Source: Pseudogemmobacter faecipullorum (lineage in GTDB: Bacteria; Pseudomonadota; Alphaproteobacteria; Rhodobacterales; Rhodobacteraceae). From it: a DNA stretch of 64,000 bases. This document shows, piece after piece, positions 7,974-17,145 of this stretch; position 1 is the stretch's first letter; every line of letters starts with the position of its first letter. The translations under genes and the position numbers were made by a program. The stretch is taken from positions 62,001 through 126,000 of the forward strand of contig NZ_JACDXX010000005.1 of the NCBI RefSeq assembly GCF_020539525.1. The letters run 5' to 3'. The notes below the pieces were generated by a model. It had not been told where the DNA came from, ran no database searches, and saw nothing but the letters and a program-made list of their open reading frames with translations.

Positions 7974-9224
7974 TCAGCGAATGATCTCAGCGGTTTCCAG
8001 CACCGCATGCAGCAGCACATCGGTGCCCGCCGCCGCCCAGGCGGGGGTGATCGCCTCGGCCTCATTATGCGACAGCCCGCCCTCGCAGGGGCAGAAGATC
8101 ATCGTGCTCGGCGTGACCTTCGCCAGCCAGCAGGCATCATGCCCGGCGCCCGAGACGATATCGCGGTGGCTGTAGCCCAGATGATCCGCCGCCGCGCGCA
8201 CCCGCGCCACCAGCTCGGGCGCGAAAGGCACCGGGTCGAAATGGCCCACCGGCTCAACGGCGCAGCCGACCTGCAAAGCGGCACAGATCTCAGCCGCGCC
8301 GCTCTCAATCGCTGCCCGCATCCGGCTCAGTTTGCCCAGATCGGGCGAGCGGATATCGACGGTAAAAGTCACCGAGCCCGGGATCACATTGCGCGAATTC
8401 GGCGCGAAGAACACCTGGCCGATGCCGCCGACGGCATTGGGCTGCCCGGCCATGGCCACCTCCTGCACCAGCTCAAAAATCCGCGCCATGGCAAGGCCCG
8501 CATTGCGGCGCAGATGCATCGGGGTCGAGCCGGTATGAGCATCCTTGCCGGTCAGCGTGAACTCGAGCCACCAGAGGCCCTGGCCATGGGTGACAATGCC
8601 GATATCGGTGCCTTCGGCCTCGAGGATCGGGCCCTGTTCGATATGCAGCTCAAAATAGGAATGGAATTTGCGCGCGCCGGGTGCTTCCTCGCCTGCCCAG
8701 CCGATCCGCGCCAGCTCCTCGCCAAAGCGTTTGCCCTCGGGATCCTGACGCGACAAAGCGTAATCCTCAGAAATCACCCCGGCGAAGACGCCTGAAGCCA
8801 GCATGGCCGGGGCAAAACGCGCCCCCTCCTCATTGGTCCAGTTGATCAAAGTGATCGGGCGGCGGGTCTGAATGCCCAGATCATTCATCGTGCGCAAAAC
8901 CTCAAGCGCGCCCAGCACCCCCAGAACACCATCATATTTGCCGCCCGTCGGCTGGGTGTCGAGATGGCTGCCCATGCTGACCGGCAAAGCCCCGGGATCC
9001 GTTCCGGCGCGGGTGAAGAACATATTGCCCATCCGGTCGAGCCCCATGCTCAGACCCGCCGCCCCGGCCCAGCGCTTGAGAAGATGACGCCCCTCGCCAT
9101 CGGCATCGGTCAAGGTCTGGCGGTTGTTACCCCCGGCAATCCCGGGGCCAATTTTCGCCATTTCCTCCAGGCTCTCCCAGAGGCGTTCCGGATTGATGCG
9201 GAGATTTTCTCCGGATGCGGCCAT
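7974..9224 (-). CDS. Zn-dependent amidohydrolase: beta-ureidopropionase / N-carbamoyl-amino acid hydrolase
   Basis: A 416-residue M20-fold hydrolase. Metal ligands sit in GSHLDTQPTGGKYDGVLG (about 85-102) and INWTNEEGARFAPAM; the dimerisation part has DAHTGSTPMHLRRN and the C-terminus GAGHDACWLAKVTPSTM. These are typical of the hydantoinase/carbamoylase family (AmaB, HyuC, allantoate amidohydrolase). With PreTA and HydA nearby, the best role is hydrolysis of N-carbamoyl-beta-alanine, the last step of reductive pyrimidine catabolism; that is inferred from context. Start ATG 9224 has GAGGAG eight bases upstream; the frame extends 72 residues further with a non-family, Cys-rich translation. Divergent from the RutR-like regulator. 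Confidence 0.9.
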   Translation of the reverse strand: MAASGENLRINPERLWESLEEMAKIGPGIAGGNNRQTLTDADGEGRHLLKRWAGAAGLSMGLDRMGNMFFTRAGTDPGALPVSMGSHLDTQPTGGKYDGVLGVLGALEVLRTMNDLGIQTRRPITLINWTNEEGARFAPAMLASGVFAGVISEDYALSRQDPEGKRFGEELARIGWAGEEAPGARKFHSYFELHIEQGPILEAEGTDIGIVTHGQGLWWLEFTLTGKDAHTGSTPMHLRRNAGLAMARIFELVQEVAMAGQPNAVGGIGQVFFAPNSRNVIPGSVTFTVDIRSPDLGKLSRMRAAIESGAAEICAALQVGCAVEPVGHFDPVPFAPELVARVRAAADHLGYSHRDIVSGAGHDACWLAKVTPSTMIFCPCEGGLSHNEAEAITPAWAAAGTDVLLHAVLETAEIIR

Positions 9225-9415
9225 GTCAGGCTCCTCGCAAGCATTCCCGCCCTGCAGACAGCAGCAAAGACACTGCCCGGGCATCTGTTTATTTTGCAGT
9301 TCTGACCGCCGGGCCCGGCCTGCCCAGACTGCCTGACCGCCAGCCGCAGGCGAGCACAGCCCGGGCCGGGGGTCAATCGCTTTCCCCTCCGCCGGGCAAG
9401 AGGTGCAATCCAGGG

Positions 9416-9444
9416 TTGATTTGCGCGCGCCTGAGTGCAAAATA
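9416..9444 (+). promoter_or_regulatory. Possible promoter of the RutR-like regulator
   Basis: TTGATT (9416-9421), 17-base spacer, AAAATA (9439-9444), 64 bases before the regulator start, in the divergent gap with the amidohydrolase gene. No clear TTGACCA-N2-TGGTCAA RutR-type site is seen here. Confidence 0.35.
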
Positions 9445-9508
9445 GAAAACTAAACCCTGCAGTACACTTTCACCTTTATCAGGAGAGACCACCTCGCCAC
9501 AGCCTCAG

Positions 9509-10114
9509 ATGAGCCGCATCCAACGTAAGAACCGCGAGGCGATCCTGTCGGCCGCGCTGGATATGTTTTCACAACATGGCTTTAAGGGGGCGACACTTGA
9601 TCAGATCGCGGCGCAGGCCGGGCTGTCCAAACCCAATCTGCTGTATTATTTCCCCTCAAAGGAAGAGATTCACCGCGCCCTGCTGAACAGCCTGCTCGAT
9701 CAGTGGCTTTTGCCGCTGAACTCCATTTCGGCCAAAGGCGAACCGCTGCAGGAAATTCTGAGCTATATGCGCCGCAAGCTGGAGCTGGTGCGCATCGCCC
9801 CACGTGAAAGCCGGATCTTTGCCTCTCTGATCCTGCTCGGGGCGCCGCACAGCCACCCGGCGCTGGAAGAGGAGGTGCGCCGGCTGGTGCTGGAAAAGGC
9901 GATCGTGCTGCGCGACTGGATGGATCGTGGCCTGATCGCACGCTGTGACCCGGTGCATCTGATTTTTGCGATCTGGACCCTGACCCAGCAATATGCAGAA
10001 TGCGGCCTGCCTTTCCGGGTGGTGCTTGGCGAACATTACGATCCGCATCAGGAGGCTGAGGTGTTTCTGGAGCAGGTGCTGCGCCGGATGCTGCGGCCGA
10101 GGCCGCAATGGTAG
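9509..10114 (+). CDS. TetR-family regulator, RutR-like
   Basis: A 201-residue repressor-type protein. The N-terminal helix-turn-helix reads MFSQHGFKGATLDQIAAQAG then LLYYFPSKEEIHRALL. The C-terminal domain has ESRIFASLILLGAPH and DPVHLIFAIWTLTQQYA, characteristic of the RutR/YcdC ligand domain that binds uracil or thymine. The position, divergent from the amidohydrolase gene and among hydA, preA and preT, fits a pyrimidine-responsive regulator. There is no good ribosome site directly before ATG 9509; an AGGAGAG lies about 23 bases away with no in-frame start codon closer to it. Confidence 0.87.
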   Translation: MSRIQRKNREAILSAALDMFSQHGFKGATLDQIAAQAGLSKPNLLYYFPSKEEIHRALLNSLLDQWLLPLNSISAKGEPLQEILSYMRRKLELVRIAPRESRIFASLILLGAPHSHPALEEEVRRLVLEKAIVLRDWMDRGLIARCDPVHLIFAIWTLTQQYAECGLPFRVVLGEHYDPHQEAEVFLEQVLRRMLRPRPQW

Positions 10115-10130
10115 CCAGCCCGGCTGATCG

Positions 10131-10160
10131 TTAAAATGCGGTTTAATTTTAACCTGTTAA
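10131..10160. promoter_or_regulatory. Cluster of four TTAA half-sites upstream of a small ORF
   Basis: TTAA occurs at 10131, 10143, 10149 and 10157 inside an AT-rich patch. CtrA sites in alphaproteobacteria are TTAA-N7-TTAA; the spacings here (8, 2 and 4 bases) are not canonical. The patch is probably the promoter region of the ORF at 10229. Confidence 0.25.
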
Positions 10161-10228
10161 TCGTTTGGAGATCTTCGGGGCCTGCGCCTATTGTGATCCC
10201 GGGATACAACCGATGAAGGGCAAGGGAC

Positions 10229-10576
10229 ATGGCTTTTGACGCAGCCGTCCGGCCCGGGCTGCCGCTGACAGGGGCTTCGTCACAACCGGGGCCCGGCATC
10301 AGCAGCGGCCCAGCGCCGGCCTCACAAAGTGGCAGCCGGATCAGACCGGCAACCGCCCCGCAAACCGCGCGCCCGGTCACTCCCGCCGGGGGCGCGGTGG
10401 CCAGTGCAGCCGGCGGCGGCGGCGAAGGGGCTGCAGCACGGGCTGCAGCCCTAACCGTGGATTTTCCCGGTGCCGCCGCCGAGGCCCGGATCGCAGCGGC
10501 CCAGCGCGTCTATATGATGACTTTGCGCGCCGCCGGTGTCAGCCCGATGACCAGCCGGCTGACACCACCGCTCTGA
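10229..10576 (+). CDS. Small hypothetical protein, Ala/Pro/Gly-rich
   Basis: A 115-residue ORF with an AAGGGAC ribosome site five bases before ATG. The first 75 residues are low-complexity (Pro, Gly, Ala). The last 40 look like a folded helix (AAAEARIAAAQRVYMMTLRA) ending SRLTPPL. No family recognised. It is convergent with preA, whose stop is 8 bases away. An AT-rich promoter-like patch lies about 70-100 bases upstream, unusual in this GC-rich window. It is probably a real gene, but coding evidence is moderate. Confidence 0.5.
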   Translation: MAFDAAVRPGLPLTGASSQPGPGISSGPAPASQSGSRIRPATAPQTARPVTPAGGAVASAAGGGGEGAAARAAALTVDFPGAAAEARIAAAQRVYMMTLRAAGVSPMTSRLTPPL

Positions 10577-10583
10577 GACCCTG

Positions 10584-11885
10584 CTATTGCGCGGCTTTCA
10601 CCGCGCCGGGATTATTGGGATGGCTGGTCCAGTTGGCATAACCGCCGACGCGCTGCCCGGTCCTGGGGTCCAGCGCGCCCTGCGCCATCGGCTGCATGGT
10701 GATGCAGTTTTCAACCGGGCAGACATTCACGCAGAGGTTGCAGGCGACGCATTCCTCCTCCTTCACCGAAAACTGCCGGTCGGCTGAGATTGCAATCGCC
10801 TGATGGCTGGTATCCTCACAGGCGGCATAGCAGCGCCCGCAGCGGATGCAGTCCTGCTGGCTGATATGGGCCTTGGCGACATAATTCAGGTTCAGATACT
10901 GCCAGTCGGTGACATTGGGCACGGCGCGGCCGCGCAGCTCCTCCAGCGTCATCCCCTTGTCATCGAGATACTGGCTGAGCCCCGAGATCATCTCTTCGAC
11001 CACTTTAAAGCCATAGGTCATGGCGGCGGTGCAGACCTGGACCGTGCCACAGCCCAGAGCGATAAACTCGGCCGCATCGCGCCAGGTGGTGATGCCGCCA
11101 ATGCCCGAGACCGGCAGGCCGCTCAGCTCGGGCGAGCGGGCAATTTCCGCCACCATATTCAGCGCGATCGGCTTGACCGCCGGGCCGCAATAGCCGCCAT
11201 GGCTGCCCTTACCATCAATCATCGGCTCGGGCGAAAAGCTGTCGAGATTGACCGAGGTGATCGAATTCACCGTATTGATCAGGCTGACCGCATCGGCGCC
11301 GCCGCGCATCGCCGCCGCCGCAGGCACCCGGATATCGGTGATATTCGGCGTCAGCTTTACGATACAGGGCAGGCGCGAATATTGTTTCACCCAGGCGGTA
11401 ACCATCTGAATATATTCGGGCACCTGCCCCACGGCCGAGCCCATTCCGCGTTCAGCCATGCCATGCGGACAGCCAAAATTCAGCTCGACCCCATCAGCGC
11501 CGCTATCCTCGATCCGCAGCAATATATCTTTCCAGCTCGCCTCATCGCAGGGCACCATCAGCGACAGGATCACCGCCCGGTCCGGCCAGGCTTTCTTCAC
11601 CCGGCGGATTTCCTCGAGATTTTGCTGCAAAGGCCGGTCGGTGATCAGCTCGATATTATTCATCCCCAGCAGCCGCCGGTCCGCGCCCCAGACCGCGCCA
11701 TAGCGCGGGCCGTTGACATTGACCACCGGCGGCCCCTCCGAGCCGAGGGTCTTCCAGACCACCCCGCCCCAGCCCGCCTCAAAGGCGCGGGTGACATTAT
11801 ATTCCTTATCGGTCGGCGGCGCTGAGGCCAGCCAGAACGGATTGGGCGAACGGATGCCGAGAAACTGCGTCGAGAGATCAGCCAT
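10584..11885 (-). CDS. preA: NAD-dependent dihydropyrimidine dehydrogenase, subunit PreA
   Basis: A 433-residue FMN/Fe-S subunit that, with PreT, reduces uracil and thymine to their dihydro forms. Residues 1-300 form a dihydroorotate dehydrogenase-like barrel (VELNFGCPHGMAERGMG, CIVKLTPNITDIR, PVSGIGGITTWRDA). The C-terminus carries two 4Fe-4S ferredoxin motifs, CIRCGRCYAACEDT and CVACNLCVNVCPVENC. ATG 11885 has GGGAGG six bases upstream. preT lies upstream on the same strand, but a DedA gene and a terminator separate the two, so they are not directly adjacent as in E. coli. Confidence 0.95.
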   Translation of the reverse strand: MADLSTQFLGIRSPNPFWLASAPPTDKEYNVTRAFEAGWGGVVWKTLGSEGPPVVNVNGPRYGAVWGADRRLLGMNNIELITDRPLQQNLEEIRRVKKAWPDRAVILSLMVPCDEASWKDILLRIEDSGADGVELNFGCPHGMAERGMGSAVGQVPEYIQMVTAWVKQYSRLPCIVKLTPNITDIRVPAAAAMRGGADAVSLINTVNSITSVNLDSFSPEPMIDGKGSHGGYCGPAVKPIALNMVAEIARSPELSGLPVSGIGGITTWRDAAEFIALGCGTVQVCTAAMTYGFKVVEEMISGLSQYLDDKGMTLEELRGRAVPNVTDWQYLNLNYVAKAHISQQDCIRCGRCYAACEDTSHQAIAISADRQFSVKEEECVACNLCVNVCPVENCITMQPMAQGALDPRTGQRVGGYANWTSHPNNPGAVKAAQ

Positions 11886-11936
11886 GAAAGCCTCCCTGAA
11901 AGCTCTGGGGCGCAGATCTGTGCTGCGCCGGAAATG

Positions 11937-11972
11937 AAAAAGGCCCGGTGACGCCGCTTTGCGTCCCGGGCC
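11937..11972 (-). terminator. Terminator between dedA and preA
   Basis: On the minus strand a long stem (GGCCCGG and GACGC arms pairing with GCGTC and CCGGGCC, one bulged base, loop CGCTTT on the plus strand) is followed by five T's (complement of 11937-11941). It lies 24 bases after the dedA stop and 52 bases before the preA start. Confidence 0.7.
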
Positions 11973-11996
11973 CCTGATCCGATGGTCTGTTCGCGC

Positions 11997-12533
11997 TCAG
12001 CCGAACAGATGCGCCCAGATCCAGCTGATCACAATGCCGCCGACCTCGCCGAATTTCAGCACCACAAAGGCCCAGGACAGACAGCCGATGCCGTTCCAGA
12101 AGGCAAAGCGCAGGAAATTCATCCCGCTCATCCCGGCCATCAGAAACACCACCGGCCGCAGGAAGGTGGTGAAATGGCCCAGCAGCACCGTCAAGGGCCC
12201 CCAGCGGGTGAAGGCGGCATCGGCTTTGACCACCCAGTCGGGATGATCTGACAGCGGCCGGCATTTCAGGATCGCATCGCCGTAGCGCCGGCCCAGCCAG
12301 AATGAAAAGGTCGATCCGGCCAGCGCTCCGGCCGAGGCCCCCAGCCATAAAGTGGTGAAGTTCAGCACCCCATTGGCGGCAAAAGCCCCGACGCCGACCA
12401 TGATGGCGGTCGAGGGCACGAGGATCGACAGAAAGGCGGTGGTCTCTGCGGCGGCAAAAATCAGCATCAGCCAGGGGGCCAGCAGATGATGCCGCTCGAC
12501 AAAGGCGATCACCTGTTCGATCAGATCCGTCAT
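11997..12533 (-). CDS. DedA-family membrane protein
   Basis: A 178-residue integral membrane protein of the DedA (SNARE-associated/VTT) family. It shows the family pattern: a hydrophobic pair near residues 18-60, the re-entrant glycine/arginine block FSFWLGRRYGDAILK (about 85), then GHFTTFLRPVVFLMAGMSGM (about 120-140) with the conserved Arg. Family members act in undecaprenyl-phosphate or phospholipid flipping and envelope homeostasis. ATG 12533 has GAGGGGC upstream. It is inserted between preT and preA on the same strand, with a terminator behind it; nothing in its sequence suggests a role in pyrimidine breakdown. Confidence 0.88.
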   Translation of the reverse strand: MTDLIEQVIAFVERHHLLAPWLMLIFAAAETTAFLSILVPSTAIMVGVGAFAANGVLNFTTLWLGASAGALAGSTFSFWLGRRYGDAILKCRPLSDHPDWVVKADAAFTRWGPLTVLLGHFTTFLRPVVFLMAGMSGMNFLRFAFWNGIGCLSWAFVVLKFGEVGGIVISWIWAHLFG

Positions 12534-12621
12534 TCCTGCCCCTCACCCGGCGTTTTTTATGCCAGCCAGGGTTTGGCCGAGAAGCCGCGACGGAGCAAGG
12601 GAAAACCCATAAAACCATCGC

Positions 12622-13941
12622 TCAGTCCCCGCGCAGCGCCAGCGAGATCGCCTCGGCGGCATCGCGCCCGGCGGCAACTGCCGAGACTGTCAGATCTTTC
12701 CCCTCTGCCGTGCAATCGCCCCCGGCCCATACGCCTGGCGGCAGGCTGCCGAGCCGCCCGTTTTCCGCCGACAGCCCGCCGGGCAGGCCAGCCAGCCGCT
12801 GGCCGACCGCGATCAGAAGCTGATCGGCGGCAAGGGTGAACCGCGCATCGCTCAGCTCCGGCCCCGCCGCGCCCGGTCTGGTATGGGCGCATTCCACCGC
12901 CTCAAGCCGGGTCTCACCGATCAGCCGCACCGGCAGCACCTGGTCGAGGATCTGCACACCGTTTAGCAGCGCCAACTCCTGTTCATACTCCGATGCCCCC
13001 ATCTCGGCCCGGCTGCGCCGGTAGAGCAGCGTCACCCGCGCCGCCCCCAGCCGGCGCGCCTGAACCGCGGCATCAATCGCCGTCATGCCGCCGCCCAGCA
13101 CCAGCACATCGCGGCCGACCGGCAGGCTGGCCGGATCCGCGGCCTGACGCAGCTCTGCGATGAAATCCACCGCATCGCGCACCCCCGTGAGGCCCGGCCG
13201 CCCGAGGCCGGGATCATTCACCCCCTGCAGGCCGATGCCAAGATACACCGCATCAAATCCGGCGCGCAGCGCATCGAGGCTGAGATCGGTCCCGATCTCA
13301 ACTCCGCAGCGGATCTCAATTCCGCCGATCTGCAGCAGCCAGTCAATCTCGCGCCCGGCAAAGTCACCGGCGGTTTTATAGCTGGCGAGACCATATTCAT
13401 TCAGCCCGCCGGGCCGGGAGCGGCGCTCAAAAATCACCACCTGATGGCCATGCAGGGCCAGGCGATGCGCACAGGCCAGCCCGGCCGGGCCAGAGCCGAC
13501 CACGGCAATCCGCCTGCCGGTGGCGGGGGCGCGGCTGAAAGGATGTTCGCCCTTTGCCATCACCAGATCAGTGGCATAGCGCTGCAGTGCCCCGATCCTG
13601 ACCGGGTGGCCTTCGGCGGCCTCGCGCACACAGGCCTGTTCGCATAAAGTCTCGGTCGGACAGACCCGGGCGCAGATGCCGCCAAGGATATTTTGCGACC
13701 AGATGGTCTTTGCCGCCGCCTCTGGCGTGCCGGTGGCGATCTGGCGGATGAACAGCGGGATATCAATGGCGGTGGGACAGGCGGTGATACAGGGCGCATC
13801 ATAGCAGAAATAGCAGCGATCTGCGGCAACCCTCGCCTCATGGCGGTCAAGCGGAGCGATAAGATCGGTAAAATTCCGGTCATACTCAGCGGCTGGCAGG
13901 CGACCCGGGACAATTCCGGGCGTCAGCGGGCTATTGGGCAT
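12622..13941 (-). CDS. preT: NAD-dependent dihydropyrimidine dehydrogenase, subunit PreT
   Basis: A 439-residue flavoprotein subunit related to glutamate synthase small subunits. The N-terminal Fe-S region has CYFCYDAPCITACPTAIDIP and GGICARVCPTETLCEQACVR. FAD and NAD(P)H sites are VVGSGPAGLACAHRLALHG (about 145) and VLGGGMTAIDAAVQARR (about 270), and the end has VWAGGDCTAEGKDLTVSA. It passes electrons from NADH to PreA. ATG 13941 is chosen, with GGGGAGG 11 bases upstream; the longer frame adds a basic extension. Divergent from accB. Confidence 0.95.
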   Translation of the reverse strand: MPNSPLTPGIVPGRLPAAEYDRNFTDLIAPLDRHEARVAADRCYFCYDAPCITACPTAIDIPLFIRQIATGTPEAAAKTIWSQNILGGICARVCPTETLCEQACVREAAEGHPVRIGALQRYATDLVMAKGEHPFSRAPATGRRIAVVGSGPAGLACAHRLALHGHQVVIFERRSRPGGLNEYGLASYKTAGDFAGREIDWLLQIGGIEIRCGVEIGTDLSLDALRAGFDAVYLGIGLQGVNDPGLGRPGLTGVRDAVDFIAELRQAADPASLPVGRDVLVLGGGMTAIDAAVQARRLGAARVTLLYRRSRAEMGASEYEQELALLNGVQILDQVLPVRLIGETRLEAVECAHTRPGAAGPELSDARFTLAADQLLIAVGQRLAGLPGGLSAENGRLGSLPPGVWAGGDCTAEGKDLTVSAVAAGRDAAEAISLALRGD

Positions 13942-14231
13942 CAGTCTTCGGACCTCCCCGTTTTTTGCGGCCCTGAGCACCGGGCCATAACCCAGCCTTG
14001 CACAGGGGATCGCATTTCCCCAAGGATAATCTGACCCGGGTCCAGGCCTGCGCCCCAGGCCTGACACCCCACCCCGGCGCCATCGGCTCCGGCAATTGCT
14101 CCTGGTCTTTTCTCCGGGGCTTTGCTGCCCTATAAGCAGGTATCAAACAAACCGGCGGGCCCTGGTCCGCCGCCGCCGTGCATCAGTCAGCCGGCGCGTA
14201 ATATCAGGCAAAGAAGCCATCAGAGGACGGC

Positions 14232-14729
14232 ATGAGCAAACATTCTTCCGAAGCAGACGTCGCTTTTATTTCGGCCCTGGCCGAGCTTCTGAACAGGAAC
14301 GAACTGACCGAAATCGCCGTGAAGCGCGAATATGGCGAAGATGACAGCCTTGAGGTCAAGGTGGTCAAACAGGCCAATATCGTCACCACCGCGGTGGCAG
14401 CGCCTGCCCCGGCCTATGCCGCGGCCCCGCTGGCGGCTGCTCCGGCTGCTGCCGCCCCGGCAGCGGCTGCGCTGAATGAGGATCCGAGCCAGCATCCGGG
14501 CGCCGTCACCTCGCCGATGGTGGGCACGATCTATCTGGCCGCCGAGCCGGGTGCCGCGCCCTTCGTCGCAGTGGGGGCACAGGTCTCGGAAGGTCAGACC
14601 CTGCTCATCGTCGAGGCGATGAAGACCATGAACCACATTCCGGCACCGAAATCGGGCACCGTGAAGCGTATTCTGGTGGAAGATGGCAGCCCGGTTGAAT
14701 ACGGCGCGCCGCTGATGATCATCGAATAA
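14232..14729 (+). CDS. accB: Acetyl-CoA carboxylase biotin carboxyl carrier protein
   Basis: A 165-residue BCCP. It has an N-terminal helical region (about 1-50), an Ala/Pro-rich mobile linker (about 55-85), and a biotinyl domain with the acceptor lysine in VEAMKTMNH (about 132). It carries CO2 from the AccC biotin carboxylase to the carboxyltransferase for malonyl-CoA synthesis. GAGGA lies seven bases before ATG. accC starts 10 bases after the stop, as in most proteobacteria. Confidence 0.96.
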   Translation: MSKHSSEADVAFISALAELLNRNELTEIAVKREYGEDDSLEVKVVKQANIVTTAVAAPAPAYAAAPLAAAPAAAAPAAAALNEDPSQHPGAVTSPMVGTIYLAAEPGAAPFVAVGAQVSEGQTLLIVEAMKTMNHIPAPKSGTVKRILVEDGSPVEYGAPLMIIE

Positions 14730-14739
14730 GGACATCGGG

Positions 14740-16092
14740 ATGTTCAAGAAAATCCTGATTGCCAATCGCGGCGAGATCGCGCTTCGCGTGATCCGCGCCT
14801 GCCAGGAGATGGGCATCAAATCGGTCGCGGTCCATTCGACCGCCGATGTCGATGCCATGCATGTGCGTCTCGCCGATGAATCGGTCTGCATCGGGCCGGC
14901 CCCCTCTTCGGCCAGCTATCTCAACAAAGCCGCGATCATCTCGGCCTGTGAGATCACCGGCGCCGAAGCGGTACATCCGGGCTATGGTTTCCTGTCGGAA
15001 AATGCGGCTTTCGGCCAGGCGCTGGAGGATCACGGCATCACCTTCATCGGCCCCAAAGCCGAACATATCCGCATCATGGGTGACAAGATCACCGCCAAAG
15101 AGACCGCGAAAGAACTGGGTATCCCGGTGGTTCCGGGCTCGGATGGCGGGGTGCCGGATCTGGACACGGCTTTGCGCGTCGGGCTGGAGATCGGCTATCC
15201 GGTCATCATCAAGGCGACCGCTGGTGGCGGTGGCCGCGGCATGAAAGTGGCGACCAATCCGGAAGAGATGGAAATCGCCTTCCGCACCGCGCGCTCGGAA
15301 GCCAAGGCCGCCTTCGGCAATGAAGAGGTCTATATCGAGAAATACCTGCAAAAGCCGCGCCATATCGAGATCCAGGTCTTTGGTGATGGCAAAGGCAATG
15401 CGGTCCATCTCGGCGAGCGCGACTGCTCGCTGCAGCGGCGCCACCAGAAAGTGTTTGAAGAGGCCCCCGGCCCCTGCATCACCCCGGCCCTGCGCGCCGA
15501 GATCGGTAAGATCTGCGCCGATGCCGTGGCTAAGATCGGCTATATCGGCGCCGGCACCATCGAATTCCTCTATGAGGACGGTAAGTTCTATTTCATCGAG
15601 ATGAACACCCGTCTGCAGGTGGAACATCCGGTCACTGAATTCATCTTCGGCGTTGACCTGGTGCGCGAGCAGATCCGGGTGGCCTCTGGCCTGCCGATGT
15701 CCTTCACCCAGGACGATCTGGAAGTGAACGGCCATTCGATCGAAGTGCGGATCAATGCCGAGAAACTGCCGAACTTCACCCCGAGCCCGGGCAAGGTGAA
15801 AACCTTCCACGCGCCCGGCGGTCTGGGGGTGCGGATGGATTCGGCGCTTTATGGCGGCTATTCGATCCCGCCCTATTACGACAGCCTGATCGGCAAACTG
15901 ATCGTGCATGGCCGCGACCGGCCGGAGGCGCTCGCCCGTCTGCGCCGGGCGCTGTCGGAACTGGTGGTCGACGGGATCGAGACCTCGGCCCCCCTGTTTG
16001 AGGCACTGCTGAACGAGCCGGCAATCCAGGCTGGGGATTATAATATCCACTGGCTGGAAAAATGGCTCGAAGCGCAGTTCTCGCGCGGCTGA
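14740..16092 (+). CDS. accC: Acetyl-CoA carboxylase, biotin carboxylase subunit
   Basis: A 450-residue ATP-grasp enzyme of usual length. Visible blocks: N-terminal [33 protein letters not shown], glycine-rich ATP loop [12 protein letters not shown] (about 160), [17 protein letters not shown], and the catalytic [14 protein letters not shown] (about 290). It carboxylates BCCP biotin using ATP and bicarbonate. AGGA is seven bases before ATG. Part of accB-accC-aat. Confidence 0.97.
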   Translation: MFKKILIANRGEIALRVIRACQEMGIKSVAVHSTADVDAMHVRLADESVCIGPAPSSASYLNKAAIISACEITGAEAVHPGYGFLSENAAFGQALEDHGITFIGPKAEHIRIMGDKITAKETAKELGIPVVPGSDGGVPDLDTALRVGLEIGYPVIIKATAGGGGRGMKVATNPEEMEIAFRTARSEAKAAFGNEEVYIEKYLQKPRHIEIQVFGDGKGNAVHLGERDCSLQRRHQKVFEEAPGPCITPALRAEIGKICADAVAKIGYIGAGTIEFLYEDGKFYFIEMNTRLQVEHPVTEFIFGVDLVREQIRVASGLPMSFTQDDLEVNGHSIEVRINAEKLPNFTPSPGKVKTFHAPGGLGVRMDSALYGGYSIPPYYDSLIGKLIVHGRDRPEALARLRRALSELVVDGIETSAPLFEALLNEPAIQAGDYNIHWLEKWLEAQFSRG

Positions 16093-16099
16093 GCCCGCC

Positions 16100-16774
16100 G
16101 TGGGCGGGGCTCAGCGACTGCAAGTGACCCCGGAACTCCTGCTGCATGCCTATGCGGCAGGAGTTTTTCCTATGGCCGAATCGCGTGACGATCCCGAAAT
16201 GCACTGGGTCGATCCGCAACGGCGCGGCGTGCTGCCGCTCGACGGGCTGCATATCTCGCGCAGCCTTGCCAAGGTGATCCGCCGCTCCCCCTGGCAGGTC
16301 ACGATCAACCAGGATTTCGCCGCCACCGTTCGCGCCTGTGCCGAACGTGAGGAAACCTGGATCAATGAAGACATTTTTGAGCTTTATCAGTCTCTTCACG
16401 ATATGGGCTTTGCCCATAGCCTGGAAGTGCGCGAAGGGGGCGAGCTGATCGGCGGGCTTTATGGCGTCAGCCTTGGCGCGGCATTTTTTGGTGAGAGCAT
16501 GTTCTCGCGCCGCAGCGATGCCTCAAAACTGGCTCTGGCCTGGCTGGTACACCGGCTGCGTGCGGGGGGGTTTATGCTGCTCGACACCCAGTTCCTGACC
16601 CCGCATCTCGCCAGTCTTGGCGGCATCGAGATCAGCCGGTCGCATTATCACCAGCTGCTGAAACGGGCGCTCCAGGCCTGGGGCGATTTCACCCCAGAGG
16701 GTTATTCGCCCGCGCCCTCATCGGTGGCCTCGTCGTTTTCTTCCGGCACATCCGTCACTTCCGGCGGCTTATAG
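16100..16774 (+). CDS. aat: Leucyl/phenylalanyl-tRNA--protein transferase
   Basis: A 224-residue enzyme that adds Leu or Phe to N-terminal Arg/Lys of proteins, marking them for ClpS/ClpAP degradation. Family blocks: LLHAYAAGVFPMAES, MHWVDPQRRGVLPLDG, GGLYGVSLGAAFFGESMFSR, LLDTQFLTPHLASLGG. The start is GTG 16100, 8 bases after accC. The last 24 residues are Ser-rich and overlap the 3' end of the DUF2155 gene on the other strand by 73 bases. Confidence 0.93.
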   Translation: MGGAQRLQVTPELLLHAYAAGVFPMAESRDDPEMHWVDPQRRGVLPLDGLHISRSLAKVIRRSPWQVTINQDFAATVRACAEREETWINEDIFELYQSLHDMGFAHSLEVREGGELIGGLYGVSLGAAFFGESMFSRRSDASKLALAWLVHRLRAGGFMLLDTQFLTPHLASLGGIEISRSHYHQLLKRALQAWGDFTPEGYSPAPSSVASSFSSGTSVTSGGL

Positions 16775-17145
16775 CCCGGAACGATGCAGCGCAGCACCCA
16801 GACATCATAGCGCGGATGTTCCATCGCCGAGAGCGCCGGGGCCGAAGCCAGCATCCAGCCCGAGAAAACCGGCTGTTCGCGGCTGCTGTCGAGAATGGTC
16901 AGATGCGCCTCAGCCTCAGCCGCCGGGTTATCGGCCATATAGCGGCAGGAATCGAGCTGAATGGTCAGCCGGCCATTATTGGCCGCCTGGCCGCGCGACA
17001 GTTCCAGATCACCGGTGCGCCCGGTCAGCGTATCGAGCCAGCGCAGCACCGCGCCCTCGGCTTCGGAAAAGCTCTGCGCCGCCGCCTGGGTGGCGGCTGT
17101 GCCGGCAAATGCCATTGCGCCGAGCAGCACCAGGGCCTTTTTCAT
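16702..17145 (-). CDS. DUF2155 domain periplasmic protein
   Basis: A 147-residue protein with a signal peptide ([20 protein letters not shown], cleavage near AQA-QS). The core ARYDV-type block is EHPRYDVWVLRC near residue 115, with DSCRYMADNPAAEAEAHLTI before it; this matches DUF2155, an uncharacterised alphaproteobacterial family. It overlaps mlaD by ATGA and is the last gene of NDUFA12-mlaD-DUF2155. The acidic tail lies in the overlap with aat. Function unknown; a periplasmic or envelope location is inferred from the signal. Confidence 0.85.
   Translation of the reverse strand: MKKALVLLGAMAFAGTAATQAAAQSFSEAEGAVLRWLDTLTGRTGDLELSRGQAANNGRLTIQLDSCRYMADNPAAEAEAHLTILDSSREQPVFSGWMLASAPALSAMEHPRYDVWVLRCIVPGYKPPEVTDVPEENDEATDEGAGE

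Noticed and set aside
14719-16050. 443-residue minus-strand open frame antisense to accC
   Set aside because: Translates the complement of a highly conserved accC; His/Asp/Arg-rich with no family.
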